NCBI GenBank assembly: GCA_900315975.1
Contig: ONBA01000007.1
Span: forward strand, 1 to 64,000
From: an uncultured Ruminococcus sp.
Lineage (GTDB): Bacteria > Bacillota_A > Clostridia > Oscillospirales > Ruminococcaceae
DNA: 64,000 nucleotides
Reading direction: 5' to 3'
Part shown: positions 42,122 to 50,344 of the stretch, piece by piece
Numbering within the stretch: the stretch's first letter is position 1
Layout: every line of letters begins with the position of its first letter
The notes under the pieces: generated by a model
Databases searched by the model: none
What the model saw: the letters and a program-made list of their open reading frames with translations, nothing else
What the model was told of the DNA's origin: nothing
Made by a program: the position numbers and the translations under genes

Positions 42122-44752
42122 ATGACTGATAAAACACCAAGAGGCAGTGTCCCCGGCAGACGCCCTGCCCCCGGACAGAATAACAGACCTGCTCCAAGAC
42201 CTCAGCAGCGTCCTAATACTGCTCCGAGAAAGAATACCGGCAAAAAGAAAAAGAAGAAAAACAAAATCCTTGTCGTGATGAAAAAAATATTCACGGCTAT
42301 CGTAACTACTCTCCTGTCGCTGTTCCTGATAATGGTAATAACAAGTACCATAGTCGCGACTGCGCTTACTATCTACGTTCTCGACTTCATGGAGGATTCG
42401 ACAAGTATCACCCTCGCAGAACTTGAGTCCGGAAGTGATACCCACTTCTACGGTACAAAAATAAATGAAGAAGGCGAGGTCGAACCCGTACTCCTCAAAA
42501 CCATTCAGACAGACGTTCAGCGTATACCGGTAACTATTGACAAGGTACCACAGCACGTCCGCAATGCTTTCGTTTACACCGAGGACGAACGTTTCTACGT
42601 TCACGACGGTGTCGATTACAAGCGTACATTCTCGGCGTTCCTGAATATGTTCCTCCACTTCTACGATACTGAACAGGGTGGTTCGACCATAACTCAGCAG
42701 CTTATCAAGAACCTCACAGGCGATGACGAACCGTCACCTGCTCGTAAGATACGTGAAATATTCGCTGCAATGCAGCTTGAAAAGACCTACTCCAAGGACG
42801 AGATACTCGAAGAATACCTCAACTATATCGGCTTCGGCGGCGAAATAAACGGTATTCAGCTCGCGTCTACACGTTACTTCGGTAAAAGCGTAGAGGACCT
42901 GACGGTCCCGGAAGCTGCCGTACTCGCTGCAATTCCGCAGAGTCCGCAGTATTACGGTCCTAAGATAGAGGAAAAGGACGAAGACGGCAACATAATCCTC
43001 GACGGTGAAGCAAACAATAAAACCCGTCAGCGATATGTTCTGTGGCAGCTTTATAAAAACGGTGCCATCACCTACGATGAGTATCAGGAATACCTCAACA
43101 CCAAGATACTCTACACCTTCTCCCCTGAGTATAAGGAACTCCACCCCGAAGTCGACCTTCAGGAAATGGAGTCGGAGCAGAGCGCATTTACATGGGAGCT
43201 CGACGCTCTTGTACGTGAATCTACCGACATCTTCATGAAGGAATTCAACCTCGATGACGAAGACGAAGCAAGAAAGCGTGTTTATAAGGGCGGATACAAT
43301 ATCTACTCTACTACTGACCCGAAAATGCAGAATTACGTTGAGGAAAAATTCCTCGACATAAATAACATCGTTGACGAGAACTTCGTCAAGAAATGGGTCG
43401 ACCTCGACGGCGACGGTCAGGCAGAGGAACAGTTACCGCATATCGCTTTCGTGGCACTCCGCTACGATGGCTCAGTTATGGCTCAGGTCGGCGCACTCGG
43501 TCCTAAGACAACTTCTCTCTCGACCAACTACGCAACTCAGGAGCCGCGTCAGATAGGTTCAACAATGAAGCCTATCTCAACTTACGGTCTCGCCCTTGAA
43601 AGTGACCATATCCACTGGGGTTCAAGTTACAAGAATGAGCCTATCATGACTGTAAATGGTAAGCCGTGGCCTACCAACTACACCGTTGACAGCTCGATAT
43701 CATCATTCGGCGGTTCATATAACATCTACTATATGCTCCAGCAGTCGTTCAATACCTGTCCTGCTAAGCTCTGTCAGGAGCTTACTCCCAAGGCGGTATT
43801 CAAGTTCAGTACAGAAAAACTCGGCATGAAGCTCGACCCCGACGATGAGGACTACTCTCCTCTTACCGTTGGTGCGCTTACATGGGGTATCACACTTGAA
43901 AACCTCGTAAATGCCTATATTCCTTACGGTAATCAGGGCATTTACAATGAAGCTCACATCATTTCACGAATCGAAGACGCAAACCACAAGGTCATCTATT
44001 CCAACGACGGAAATGCCCGTGAAGCTGTTTCACCCGAAACTGCATGGGTAATGAACCGTCTGCTCAGAAACGTTATCGACCACGGTACCGGTTATAATGC
44101 CCGCCTTAATAATAAGGTGCTCGTCGGCAAGACAGGTACTACCGATAACTGGTACGACCTCACATTCGTAGGTCTCACACGCGATTTCGTAAGCGGAATC
44201 ACTATCGGTTACAGAGAGTACAACGAAGCACTCAAGCTTCCTACTTCACTCCACTCTGCTGATATATGGAAAAATATCATCGGCGAATACGCTGATACTC
44301 AGTTTGCTGACACTCCCGCAGACTTCGACAGAGTCGATTCTGTAATCGACGGACCTATGTGTACAGCTACAGGCTGTATCGCAGGTGCTAACTGTCCTAA
44401 GGGAATCACAGGATACTGGAAATCAACAAATGCACCTCCGTGTCCCGGACATGGATACGCTCCTTCAGCATCCGACAACAACGGCAGTGACGAAAACAGC
44501 GACGGAAATAACGCTAATGCCGACGGCAATAACAACGCCGGCGGTAACAATGGCGGCGACGCTAACAACGGCGGCGGTGATGCTAATGCCGGCGGTAACA
44601 ACGGCGGCGGCGACGCTAATGCCGGTGGTAACAACGGCGGCGGCGACGCTAATGCAGGCGGTAACAACGGCGGCGGCGACGCTCCCGCTCCTGCTGATGG
44701 CGGCGGCGGCGGTGACACTCCTGCTCCTGCTGACGGCGGCGGTGAACAATAA
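42122..44752 (+). CDS. class A penicillin-binding protein (PBP1A type, transglycosylase/transpeptidase)
   Basis: 876 residues. A basic, Pro-rich cytosolic tail (1-50) is followed by one membrane helix (about 54-86). The GT51 glycosyltransferase domain has EDERFYVHDGVD with the catalytic Glu, and GGSTITQQLIKN. The transpeptidase has STMK (Ser480-Lys483), SFN and KTGT (670-673). It polymerises and cross-links peptidoglycan. The C-terminus (about 785-876) is a Gly/Asn/Asp/Ala-rich low-complexity tail containing 11-residue repeats, then Pro/Ala-Gly blocks: probably an unstructured stretch that spans or interacts with the wall. Confidence 0.95.
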   Translation: MTDKTPRGSVPGRRPAPGQNNRPAPRPQQRPNTAPRKNTGKKKKKKNKILVVMKKIFTAIVTTLLSLFLIMVITSTIVATALTIYVLDFMEDSTSITLAELESGSDTHFYGTKINEEGEVEPVLLKTIQTDVQRIPVTIDKVPQHVRNAFVYTEDERFYVHDGVDYKRTFSAFLNMFLHFYDTEQGGSTITQQLIKNLTGDDEPSPARKIREIFAAMQLEKTYSKDEILEEYLNYIGFGGEINGIQLASTRYFGKSVEDLTVPEAAVLAAIPQSPQYYGPKIEEKDEDGNIILDGEANNKTRQRYVLWQLYKNGAITYDEYQEYLNTKILYTFSPEYKELHPEVDLQEMESEQSAFTWELDALVRESTDIFMKEFNLDDEDEARKRVYKGGYNIYSTTDPKMQNYVEEKFLDINNIVDENFVKKWVDLDGDGQAEEQLPHIAFVALRYDGSVMAQVGALGPKTTSLSTNYATQEPRQIGSTMKPISTYGLALESDHIHWGSSYKNEPIMTVNGKPWPTNYTVDSSISSFGGSYNIYYMLQQSFNTCPAKLCQELTPKAVFKFSTEKLGMKLDPDDEDYSPLTVGALTWGITLENLVNAYIPYGNQGIYNEAHIISRIEDANHKVIYSNDGNAREAVSPETAWVMNRLLRNVIDHGTGYNARLNNKVLVGKTGTTDNWYDLTFVGLTRDFVSGITIGYREYNEALKLPTSLHSADIWKNIIGEYADTQFADTPADFDRVDSVIDGPMCTATGCIAGANCPKGITGYWKSTNAPPCPGHGYAPSASDNNGSDENSDGNNANADGNNNAGGNNGGDANNGGGDANAGGNNGGGDANAGGNNGGGDANAGGNNGGGDAPAPADGGGGGDTPAPADGGGEQ
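44585..44683 (+). repeat. three 33-bp tandem repeats in the PBP tail
   Basis: Three near-identical units (44585-44617, 44618-44650, 44651-44683) encode NAGGNNGGGDA each. Degenerate copies precede them and two Pro/Ala/Gly-rich units follow. The units are multiples of three, so copy-number change keeps the frame. Confidence 0.9.
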
Positions 44753-44767
44753 AATAATAAACCAAGA

Positions 44768-44799
44768 CGGACCTGTTCGTTATCATGCGGACAGGTCCG
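44768..44799 (+). other. 12-bp hairpin between the PBP and the RNA methyltransferase gene
   Basis: CGGACCTGTTCG (44768-44779) pairs with CGGACAGGTCCG (44788-44799) with one G-T pair. No T tract follows, so it is more likely an attenuating or mRNA-processing element than a full terminator. Confidence 0.5.
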
Positions 44800-44818
44800 A
44801 ACTTAAAAGGAGATAAAT

Positions 44819-45934
44819 ATGGATAATACACTAAGATTATGCTGTCCATGCCACTTCGGACTGGAAAGTGTGCTTAAATATGAGATAACCAAAATAGGCG
44901 GCACTGACCTCACTGTCAGCGACGGCAAAATCACTTTCTCAGGCGATGAAAACGTACTCGCAAGAGCTAACATATGCCTCTCAACCGCTGAAAGAGTACT
45001 CATCGAGCTGATAGAGTTCAAGGCAACTACCTTCGAGGACCTCTTTCAGGGAGTGCGCTCTGCTGAGCTTGAACGCTTTATTGCAATAGATGACGCATTT
45101 CCGGTAAAGGGATATTCCCTTAATTCCGCCCTCCACAGTGTTCCCGACTGCCAGTCGATAGTCAAAAAGGCGGCAGTTGAAAGGCTCAAGTCAAAGTACG
45201 GCGTAAGCTGGTTCAGTGAAAGCGGACCCACAGTTCAGATAAAGTTCAGCATTCTCAAGGACATCGTTACAATTTACCTCGATACAAGCGGAGTTGGACT
45301 CCATAAACGCGGATACAGACGCAATTCCAATGCCGCTCCTATCAAAGAAACCCTCGCTGCCGGAATCATAGACCTCGCACGTGTTCGTTCCGATTCTGTC
45401 GTTTGCGACCCATTCTGCGGAAGCGGTACACTTCTCATTGAGGCGGCTATGAAGGCACTGAAAATACCAGTAGGCATAAACAGACGTTTTGCCGCTGAAA
45501 AATGGAGTTCCCTCGACCCGAAAATATGGCAGGAAGAGCGCAAACGCGCTATCGACGGAGTTGACCGCTCTGCAAACTTCCACGGAATCGGCTTCGATAT
45601 CGACGATGCGGCAGTAGCACTCACTCTCGACAATGCACACAAAGCCGGTATAAAGTCACGTATCAAAGTCGAGCAGGCTGATATAAACAAGTTCGTACAG
45701 CCCGAAAATTCGATAGTTATTTGTAACCCTCCATACGGTGAGCGACTCCTCGAACTGCGCGAAGCTGAGGACATCTACCGCCGCATGGGACGAGTTCTCG
45801 GCAAAGGCGGTGACCGTCAGAGCTACATCATCTCGCCGCACGAACAGTTCGAGGACTTCTTCGGCGAAAAGGCTAAAAAGCGCCGCAAGCTCTACAACGG
45901 CATGATAAAGTGCCAGCTTTATATGTATTTCTGA
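44819..45934 (+). CDS. THUMP-domain class I RNA methyltransferase (RlmL/YpsC type)
   Basis: 371 residues. The N-terminal THUMP-like region (about 40-155) is followed by a methyltransferase domain with VVCDPFCGSGTLLIEAA and the N6-adenine/N2-guanine motif NPPYGERL (near residue 303). The family methylates 23S rRNA guanine N2 (RlmL N-terminal half). It is a single-module protein, unlike E. coli RlmKL. Its stop overlaps the start of comF (TGATG). Confidence 0.9.
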   Translation: MDNTLRLCCPCHFGLESVLKYEITKIGGTDLTVSDGKITFSGDENVLARANICLSTAERVLIELIEFKATTFEDLFQGVRSAELERFIAIDDAFPVKGYSLNSALHSVPDCQSIVKKAAVERLKSKYGVSWFSESGPTVQIKFSILKDIVTIYLDTSGVGLHKRGYRRNSNAAPIKETLAAGIIDLARVRSDSVVCDPFCGSGTLLIEAAMKALKIPVGINRRFAAEKWSSLDPKIWQEERKRAIDGVDRSANFHGIGFDIDDAAVALTLDNAHKAGIKSRIKVEQADINKFVQPENSIVICNPPYGERLLELREAEDIYRRMGRVLGKGGDRQSYIISPHEQFEDFFGEKAKKRRKLYNGMIKCQLYMYF

Positions 45935-46602
45935 TGAACAGAGCCATATTGCGTGAGCTGGCAGCACTTATCTATCCCTCGCGGTGTCCGGTGTGCGGAG
46001 AAATAATCGGTGCAAACGACAGCTTCTGTCAGGAATGCAGCAATATCCTGATTCCGTATAATGGTGACTTCACAATCGACAGATGCTCAGGTTTCACGGC
46101 AGCATACGAGTACCACAAGAATATGTCCGGCAGCATTATGATAATGAAGCGCGGCATAGTCGGGAACGCTCCGTTTGCATTCGGCAAAGTCCTTGCTGAA
46201 CGTATCCGTGAGTGCGGAATGGACGGTGCTGATATGCTTATACCTGTTCCCATGACCAAAGCAGACAAGCGCAAACGCGGTCTGAATCAGTCGGAGCTTA
46301 TCGCTAAGGAACTCAGCAAACGACTGAATATCCCGGTATGCAGCCGTGCAGTCGAAAAGGTACGCCGCACCGCTCAGCAGAAGGAACTCGGCCGCAGAGA
46401 ACGTCTGCTTAATCTTAAAGGCGCATTCAGTGTGACTGCGCCTGAACTCATTTCCGGCAAGACCGTGATTCTCGTTGACGATGTCTGCACTACAGGCGGA
46501 ACTCTCACCGAACTGACCTCTCTTCTTCTGAATTCAGGCACCGCTAAGGTTTACTGTGTAAGCTGCTGCAAAACCCCGTCTCTCAAAAAATCGAAAGAAT
46601 AA
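45934..46602 (+). CDS. comF: ComF family phosphoribosyltransferase-like protein
   Basis: 222 residues from the ATG at 45934, overlapping the previous stop. The N-terminal zinc ribbon is CPVCGEII...CQEC. The phosphoribosyltransferase fold carries the PRPP motif VILVDDVCTTGGT (near 180). KRGLNQSELIAKELS is typical of ComF. ComF acts in DNA uptake during transformation in Bacillus and Haemophilus. No other competence gene is in the window. Confidence 0.92.
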   Translation: MNRAILRELAALIYPSRCPVCGEIIGANDSFCQECSNILIPYNGDFTIDRCSGFTAAYEYHKNMSGSIMIMKRGIVGNAPFAFGKVLAERIRECGMDGADMLIPVPMTKADKRKRGLNQSELIAKELSKRLNIPVCSRAVEKVRRTAQQKELGRRERLLNLKGAFSVTAPELISGKTVILVDDVCTTGGTLTELTSLLLNSGTAKVYCVSCCKTPSLKKSKE

Positions 46603-46614
46603 CAGGAGGAAACT

Positions 46615-47112
46615 ATGGACCACGCTGATAAAGCCTGTCAGCTTTTTGCTGACGGAAGAAACTGCGCTCAGTCAGTTTTTACAGCATTCTGCGACGTGAC
46701 CGGTCTCGATGAGGACTTTGCCCTGCGGCTGTCTTCATCTTTCGGCGGAGGTATGGGCAGAATGAGGGAAGTATGCGGTACCTGCTCAGCAATGTTCATG
46801 ATAGCAGGTATCCTCTACGGCTACACTTCCAACAACGACGATACCGCTAAAGGCGAGCATTACCGCCGTATACAGTACCTCGCAGGCGAATTCAGAAAAA
46901 AGCACGATACTATAATCTGCCGCGAGCTTCTGAAGGGGCTGAGCGTTACATCAACTCCCGAACCGGAAAAACGTACAGCTAAGTATTATAAGGTAAGACC
47001 ATGCATACGATTTGTATGTACAGCAGCGGAGATTCTCGACAAGTATATAGCTGAGAATCCTCCGACAAATAAAATTGAGAATCATTTTCAAAAAGGTATT
47101 GACAACGAGTGA
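46615..47112 (+). CDS. C_GCAxxG_C_C family redox protein
   Basis: 165 residues. Conserved-cysteine pattern: NCAQSVF near the start, CGTCSAMFMIAG in the middle (the GCxxxG-type element) and later single Cys residues (CRELL, CIRFVC). The family is a putative redox or iron-sulfur protein of anaerobes with no assigned reaction. AGGAGG precedes the ATG. The end of the gene contains the first Fur-type box of the downstream metal-uptake operon. Confidence 0.88.
   Translation: MDHADKACQLFADGRNCAQSVFTAFCDVTGLDEDFALRLSSSFGGGMGRMREVCGTCSAMFMIAGILYGYTSNNDDTAKGEHYRRIQYLAGEFRKKHDTIICRELLKGLSVTSTPEPEKRTAKYYKVRPCIRFVCTAAEILDKYIAENPPTNKIENHFQKGIDNE
47073..47091 (+). promoter_or_regulatory. upstream Fur-family operator of the metal-uptake operon
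   Basis: AATTGAGAATCATTTTCAA, a 7-1-7 inverted repeat (TGAGAAT-C-ATTTTCA) close to the Fur/Zur consensus TGATAATnATTATCA. It lies within the last codons of the preceding gene, 8 bases before the -35 box. Confidence 0.75.
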
Positions 47113-47127
47113 AACTTGTGGTATAAT
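47099..47127 (+). promoter_or_regulatory. sigma-A promoter of the metal-uptake operon
   Basis: TTGACA (47099-47104), 17 bases, TATAAT (47122-47127): full consensus, flanked on both sides by Fur-type boxes. Confidence 0.9.
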
Positions 47128-47137
47128 CATAAATCGA

Positions 47138-47156
47138 AATTGATAATCATTTTCAA
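47138..47156 (+). promoter_or_regulatory. downstream Fur-family operator
   Basis: AATTGATAATCATTTTCAA, differing from the upstream box by one base and centred 65 bases from it (about six helical turns), just past the transcription start. Confidence 0.78.
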
Positions 47157-47184
47157 GTTTGTTTCCACAGGGAGGATTTCACTT

Positions 47185-48162
47185 ATGTTCAGAAAAGTTA
47201 TCGCAGCTGTTTCAGTTCTTACACTCGCTTCTTCGGGTCTTGCAGGCTGCTCAGCATCTACAGCCAAGGACGACGGCAAGCTCAATATCGTCTGCACTAT
47301 TTTCCCGATTTACGACTGGACTAAGCAAATTGTCGGTGATTCCCCCGATGTTGAACTCACTTACCTTCTCGACAACGGTGCTGACCTTCATAACTATCAG
47401 CCGACCGCTGACGATATGATAACTATTTCCGACTGCGACGTTTTCATCTACGTAGGCGGAGAGTCGGATAAATGGGTAGATAATACTCTCAGCGAAGCAC
47501 GCAACAAGGACATGGTCGTTATCGACCTCATGGATATACTCGGTGAAAGCAGTCTCCACGAAGAGGAATTGAAAGAGGGAATGGAAGCTGAGGAAGAAGA
47601 GGAAGAAGGCGAGGACGAGGGTCCGGAGTACGATGAGCACATATGGCTCTCGCTCAAAAATGCAGTTAAATGCGTAGAAGCTATCGATTCAAAGCTTGAA
47701 ACTGCCGACTCGGAAAACTCTGCCGCTTATCAGAATAACACCAAAGCTTACACCGAAAAGCTCAATTCTCTCGATAAGGACTTCACCGATATGACCTCTT
47801 CAGCAAAGAATAAAACTCTCATTTTCGGCGACCGTTTCCCGTTCCGCTACCTCATTGACGACTACGGTCTCGACTACTATGCGGCATTCATCGGCTGTTC
47901 GTCCGAGAGCGAGGCAAGCTTCGAGACTATCACTTTTCTCGCAAAAAAGTGCGATGAACTCGGTGCTGAATACGTGTTTACGATCGATGAATCAAACTGC
48001 AATATCGCTGACGCTGTTATCGCAAACACACAGTCGAAGTCGCAGGAGATACTTACCCTTTATTCTATGCAGAACGTTAAAATTACCGATAATAAACAGC
48101 CCGCAGGCTACTGCGACTTAATGGCTAAAAATCTAAAGATACTTGAGAAGGCTTTGAAATAA
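47185..48162 (+). CDS. znuA: zinc/manganese ABC transporter substrate-binding lipoprotein
   Basis: 325 residues from the ATG at 47185 (GGGAGG upstream). Lipobox LAGC with Cys22. The SBP_bac_9 (ZnuA/AdcA-like) fold has His69 (LHNYQP) and His152 (EHIWLS) as metal ligands. The third His of classical ZnuA is replaced by the segment FGDRFPFRYL (214-223). The flexible metal-collecting loop between the first two ligands is acidic (a run of Glu at 136-144) instead of His-rich. The Fur-type control and gene order suit zinc or manganese; the metal cannot be decided from the sequence. Confidence 0.9.
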   Translation: MFRKVIAAVSVLTLASSGLAGCSASTAKDDGKLNIVCTIFPIYDWTKQIVGDSPDVELTYLLDNGADLHNYQPTADDMITISDCDVFIYVGGESDKWVDNTLSEARNKDMVVIDLMDILGESSLHEEELKEGMEAEEEEEEGEDEGPEYDEHIWLSLKNAVKCVEAIDSKLETADSENSAAYQNNTKAYTEKLNSLDKDFTDMTSSAKNKTLIFGDRFPFRYLIDDYGLDYYAAFIGCSSESEASFETITFLAKKCDELGAEYVFTIDESNCNIADAVIANTQSKSQEILTLYSMQNVKITDNKQPAGYCDLMAKNLKILEKALK

Positions 48163-48875
48163 TGGAACAGATCGTTTGCAAAAACGCCGCCCTCGGTTAC
48201 GAGGACGGCATTGTAACAGAAAACCTTAATTTCACCGTAAACAGCGGTGATTACCTTTGTATACTCGGTGAAAACGGCTCGGGCAAGAGTACACTCATAA
48301 AGGCGCTGCTCGGTCTTAAACCACAGGTACAGGGTGAGATATCATGGGTAAACGGATTCTCCTCAAAGGATATCGGCTATCTGCCGCAGCAGACCCCGGT
48401 GCAAAAGGACTTTCCTGCATCTGTCAGGGAAATAGTACTTTCCGGCTGCCTGTCAAAGACCGGTCTGCGTCCGTTTTACAATGCAAAAGAGAAGAAGCTC
48501 GCAAATGAGAATATGGCAAGGCTCGGTATAGAAAACCTCGCCAAACGCTGTTACCGCGACCTTTCCGGCGGTCAGCAGCAGAGAGTGCTGCTTGCAAGAG
48601 CACTCTGTGCTACGGAGAAAATGCTCCTGCTTGACGAACCTGTTACCGGTCTCGACCCTCATGCGCAGAATGACCTTTACGAGCTTATCTCAACACTCAA
48701 CAAAGAAGGCATCACTATAATAATGGTCTCACACGATATCTCTTCAGCAGTGAAATATGCGAGCCATATCCTCCACATTGCCAAAAAGCAGCTGTTTTTC
48801 GGTTCTAAATCCGATTACGTCAACAGCAAGATAGGCAAATCGTTCATAGAAACGGAGGCGGAAGAAAATGGCTGA
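48162..48875 (+). CDS. znuC: metal ABC transporter ATP-binding protein
   Basis: 237 residues. Walker A GENGSGKST, Q-loop GYLPQQ, signature DLSGGQQQR, Walker B LLLDEP and switch His in VSHD. It is the ZnuC/MntB-type ATPase. Its ATG overlaps the stop codon of the binding-protein gene (TAATG). Confidence 0.94.
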   Translation: MEQIVCKNAALGYEDGIVTENLNFTVNSGDYLCILGENGSGKSTLIKALLGLKPQVQGEISWVNGFSSKDIGYLPQQTPVQKDFPASVREIVLSGCLSKTGLRPFYNAKEKKLANENMARLGIENLAKRCYRDLSGGQQQRVLLARALCATEKMLLLDEPVTGLDPHAQNDLYELISTLNKEGITIIMVSHDISSAVKYASHILHIAKKQLFFGSKSDYVNSKIGKSFIETEAEENG

Positions 48876-49722
48876 TATATTCTCAAAGCTCCAGTTGTAT
48901 TTCTCTTATCCGTTCGTGAGAAATGCGTTCATTGTAGGAGTTCTTATTGCAATATGCTCCTCTCTCCTCGGAGTTACACTTGTACTGAAGCGCTTCTCAT
49001 TTATCGGTGACGGTCTTTCTCACGTCGCATTCGGCGCAATGGCTGTAGCATCTGTAGTCGGACTTACAAACAATATGGCACTCGTTCTGCCGGTGACCAT
49101 TCTCGCAGCGATACTCCTTCTGCGTACCGGTCAGAATACCAAAATAAAGGGCGATGCGGCAGTAGCGATGATATCCGTGGGAACTCTCGCAGTCGGCTAT
49201 ATGCTGATGAATCTGTTCCCGACTTCGTCTAATATCAGCTCGGACGTGTGCAGTACACTGTTTGGTTCAACTCTTATTCTTACCCTTACATCGTTTGACG
49301 TATGGCTGTGTATCATCATGGCAATAATCGTAATAACGATGTTCGTCGTATTCTACAATAAGATTTTCAGTGTAACATTTGACGAAAACTTCTCCAAAGC
49401 GACCGGTATCAATTCCGACGCTTACAACCTCCTGATAGCGATAATCACTGCATTTATCATCGTACTCGCTATGAATCTTGTCGGCTCACTTCTCATCTCC
49501 GCACTCATAATCTTCCCTGCACTGTCAGCAATGCGCATTTTCAGGAGTTTCCGCGGAGTTATCATATGCTCCGCTATCATATCCGTGATATGCGCTTCAG
49601 CAGGCATAATCATCTCGATACTCGCTTCAACACCAGTCGGCTCGACAATAGTTTCTGCCGATATAGCAGTATTCTTCATATTCTGGATCATTTCCGCATT
49701 CACAGGGAGGTCAAAGGCATGA
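48868..49722 (+). CDS. znuB: metal ABC transporter permease (ZnuB/MntC type)
   Basis: 284 residues with eight or so membrane helices, ABC-3 family. FIGDGLSHVAFGAMAVAS (about 45-62) is the typical conserved stretch, and LVGSLLISALIIFPALSAM follows later. It overlaps the ATPase gene by 8 bases and the next lipoprotein gene by ATGA. Confidence 0.94.
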   Translation: MADIFSKLQLYFSYPFVRNAFIVGVLIAICSSLLGVTLVLKRFSFIGDGLSHVAFGAMAVASVVGLTNNMALVLPVTILAAILLLRTGQNTKIKGDAAVAMISVGTLAVGYMLMNLFPTSSNISSDVCSTLFGSTLILTLTSFDVWLCIIMAIIVITMFVVFYNKIFSVTFDENFSKATGINSDAYNLLIAIITAFIIVLAMNLVGSLLISALIIFPALSAMRIFRSFRGVIICSAIISVICASAGIIISILASTPVGSTIVSADIAVFFIFWIISAFTGRSKA

Positions 49723-50255
49723 AAAAGCTTATAGCTGCGTTATCTGCTGCGGCTCTGCTGACTTTGAGCAGCTGCGGTGATACTTCAACAGTAGACCAGC
49801 TCGCTGCTGCGGATAATCCGTCAACTACAGAAGCTGAAACCAAGTCGGTTTCAGCGCTTGCTGAGCCTGAGACTTCTGTCCAGCCGGAAACAGAGCCTTT
49901 AAGTGTCTCAGATGAAGAAATGCTCGACCTGACAACTCTCAGTGCAAGTATGGTCTATGGACAAGTCTACGATATGGTGTACAATCCGGATAACTACAAG
50001 GGAAGAATGGTCAGGGTAAAAGGTCCATTCGCCTACTATCAGGACCCCGCAACAAATAAGGAGTACTTCGCAGTCCTCATCACCGACGCTATGGCTTGCT
50101 GTAGTCAGGGAATAGAGTTCGTACTTGACGGCGAACACTCCTACCCCGACGACTATCCGGCTGTCGATGAAGAAACTACCGTAACAGGTATTTTCAACTT
50201 CTATAAGGAAAACGGCAACAGCTACTGCCAGCTTCTGAACGCAAAAATAGAATAA
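49719..50255 (+). CDS. lipoprotein of the metal-uptake operon with an OB-like, CC-motif domain
   Basis: 178 residues from the ATG at 49719, which overlaps the permease stop (ATGA; GGGAGG upstream). Lipobox LSSC (Cys19), then a Glu/Thr/Pro-rich linker (to about 65). The C-terminal domain (about 75-178) has YKGRMVRVKGPF, LITDAMACCSQGIEF and VTGIFNFYKENG. This resembles the soluble CC-containing domain of TIGR03943/YcgQ proteins that accompany zinc systems. A zinc-relay role is inference. Confidence 0.75.
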   Translation: MKKLIAALSAAALLTLSSCGDTSTVDQLAAADNPSTTEAETKSVSALAEPETSVQPETEPLSVSDEEMLDLTTLSASMVYGQVYDMVYNPDNYKGRMVRVKGPFAYYQDPATNKEYFAVLITDAMACCSQGIEFVLDGEHSYPDDYPAVDEETTVTGIFNFYKENGNSYCQLLNAKIE

Positions 50256-50261
50256 ATAACG

Positions 50262-50297
50262 GCTCAGGAAGCGGACTCCCATTCCTGAGCATTTTTA
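50262..50297 (+). terminator. terminator of the metal-uptake operon
   Basis: GCTCAGGAA (50262-50270) pairs with TTCCTGAGC (50282-50290), followed by ATTTTTATT. Confidence 0.85.
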
Positions 50298-50344
50298 TTG
50301 CTTTTTTCCTGATAAAATGCTATAATCAGGAAGGAGGATGAAAT

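Noticed and set aside
44299..44816. Pro/Leu- and Ala/Thr-rich open frames over the PBP tail
   Set aside because: Frame shadows of the Gly/Asn-rich repeat region.
47101..47184. N-terminal extension of the metal-binding lipoprotein from 47116
   Set aside because: It begins inside the promoter; the GGGAGG-preceded ATG at 47185 gives a proper lipoprotein signal peptide.
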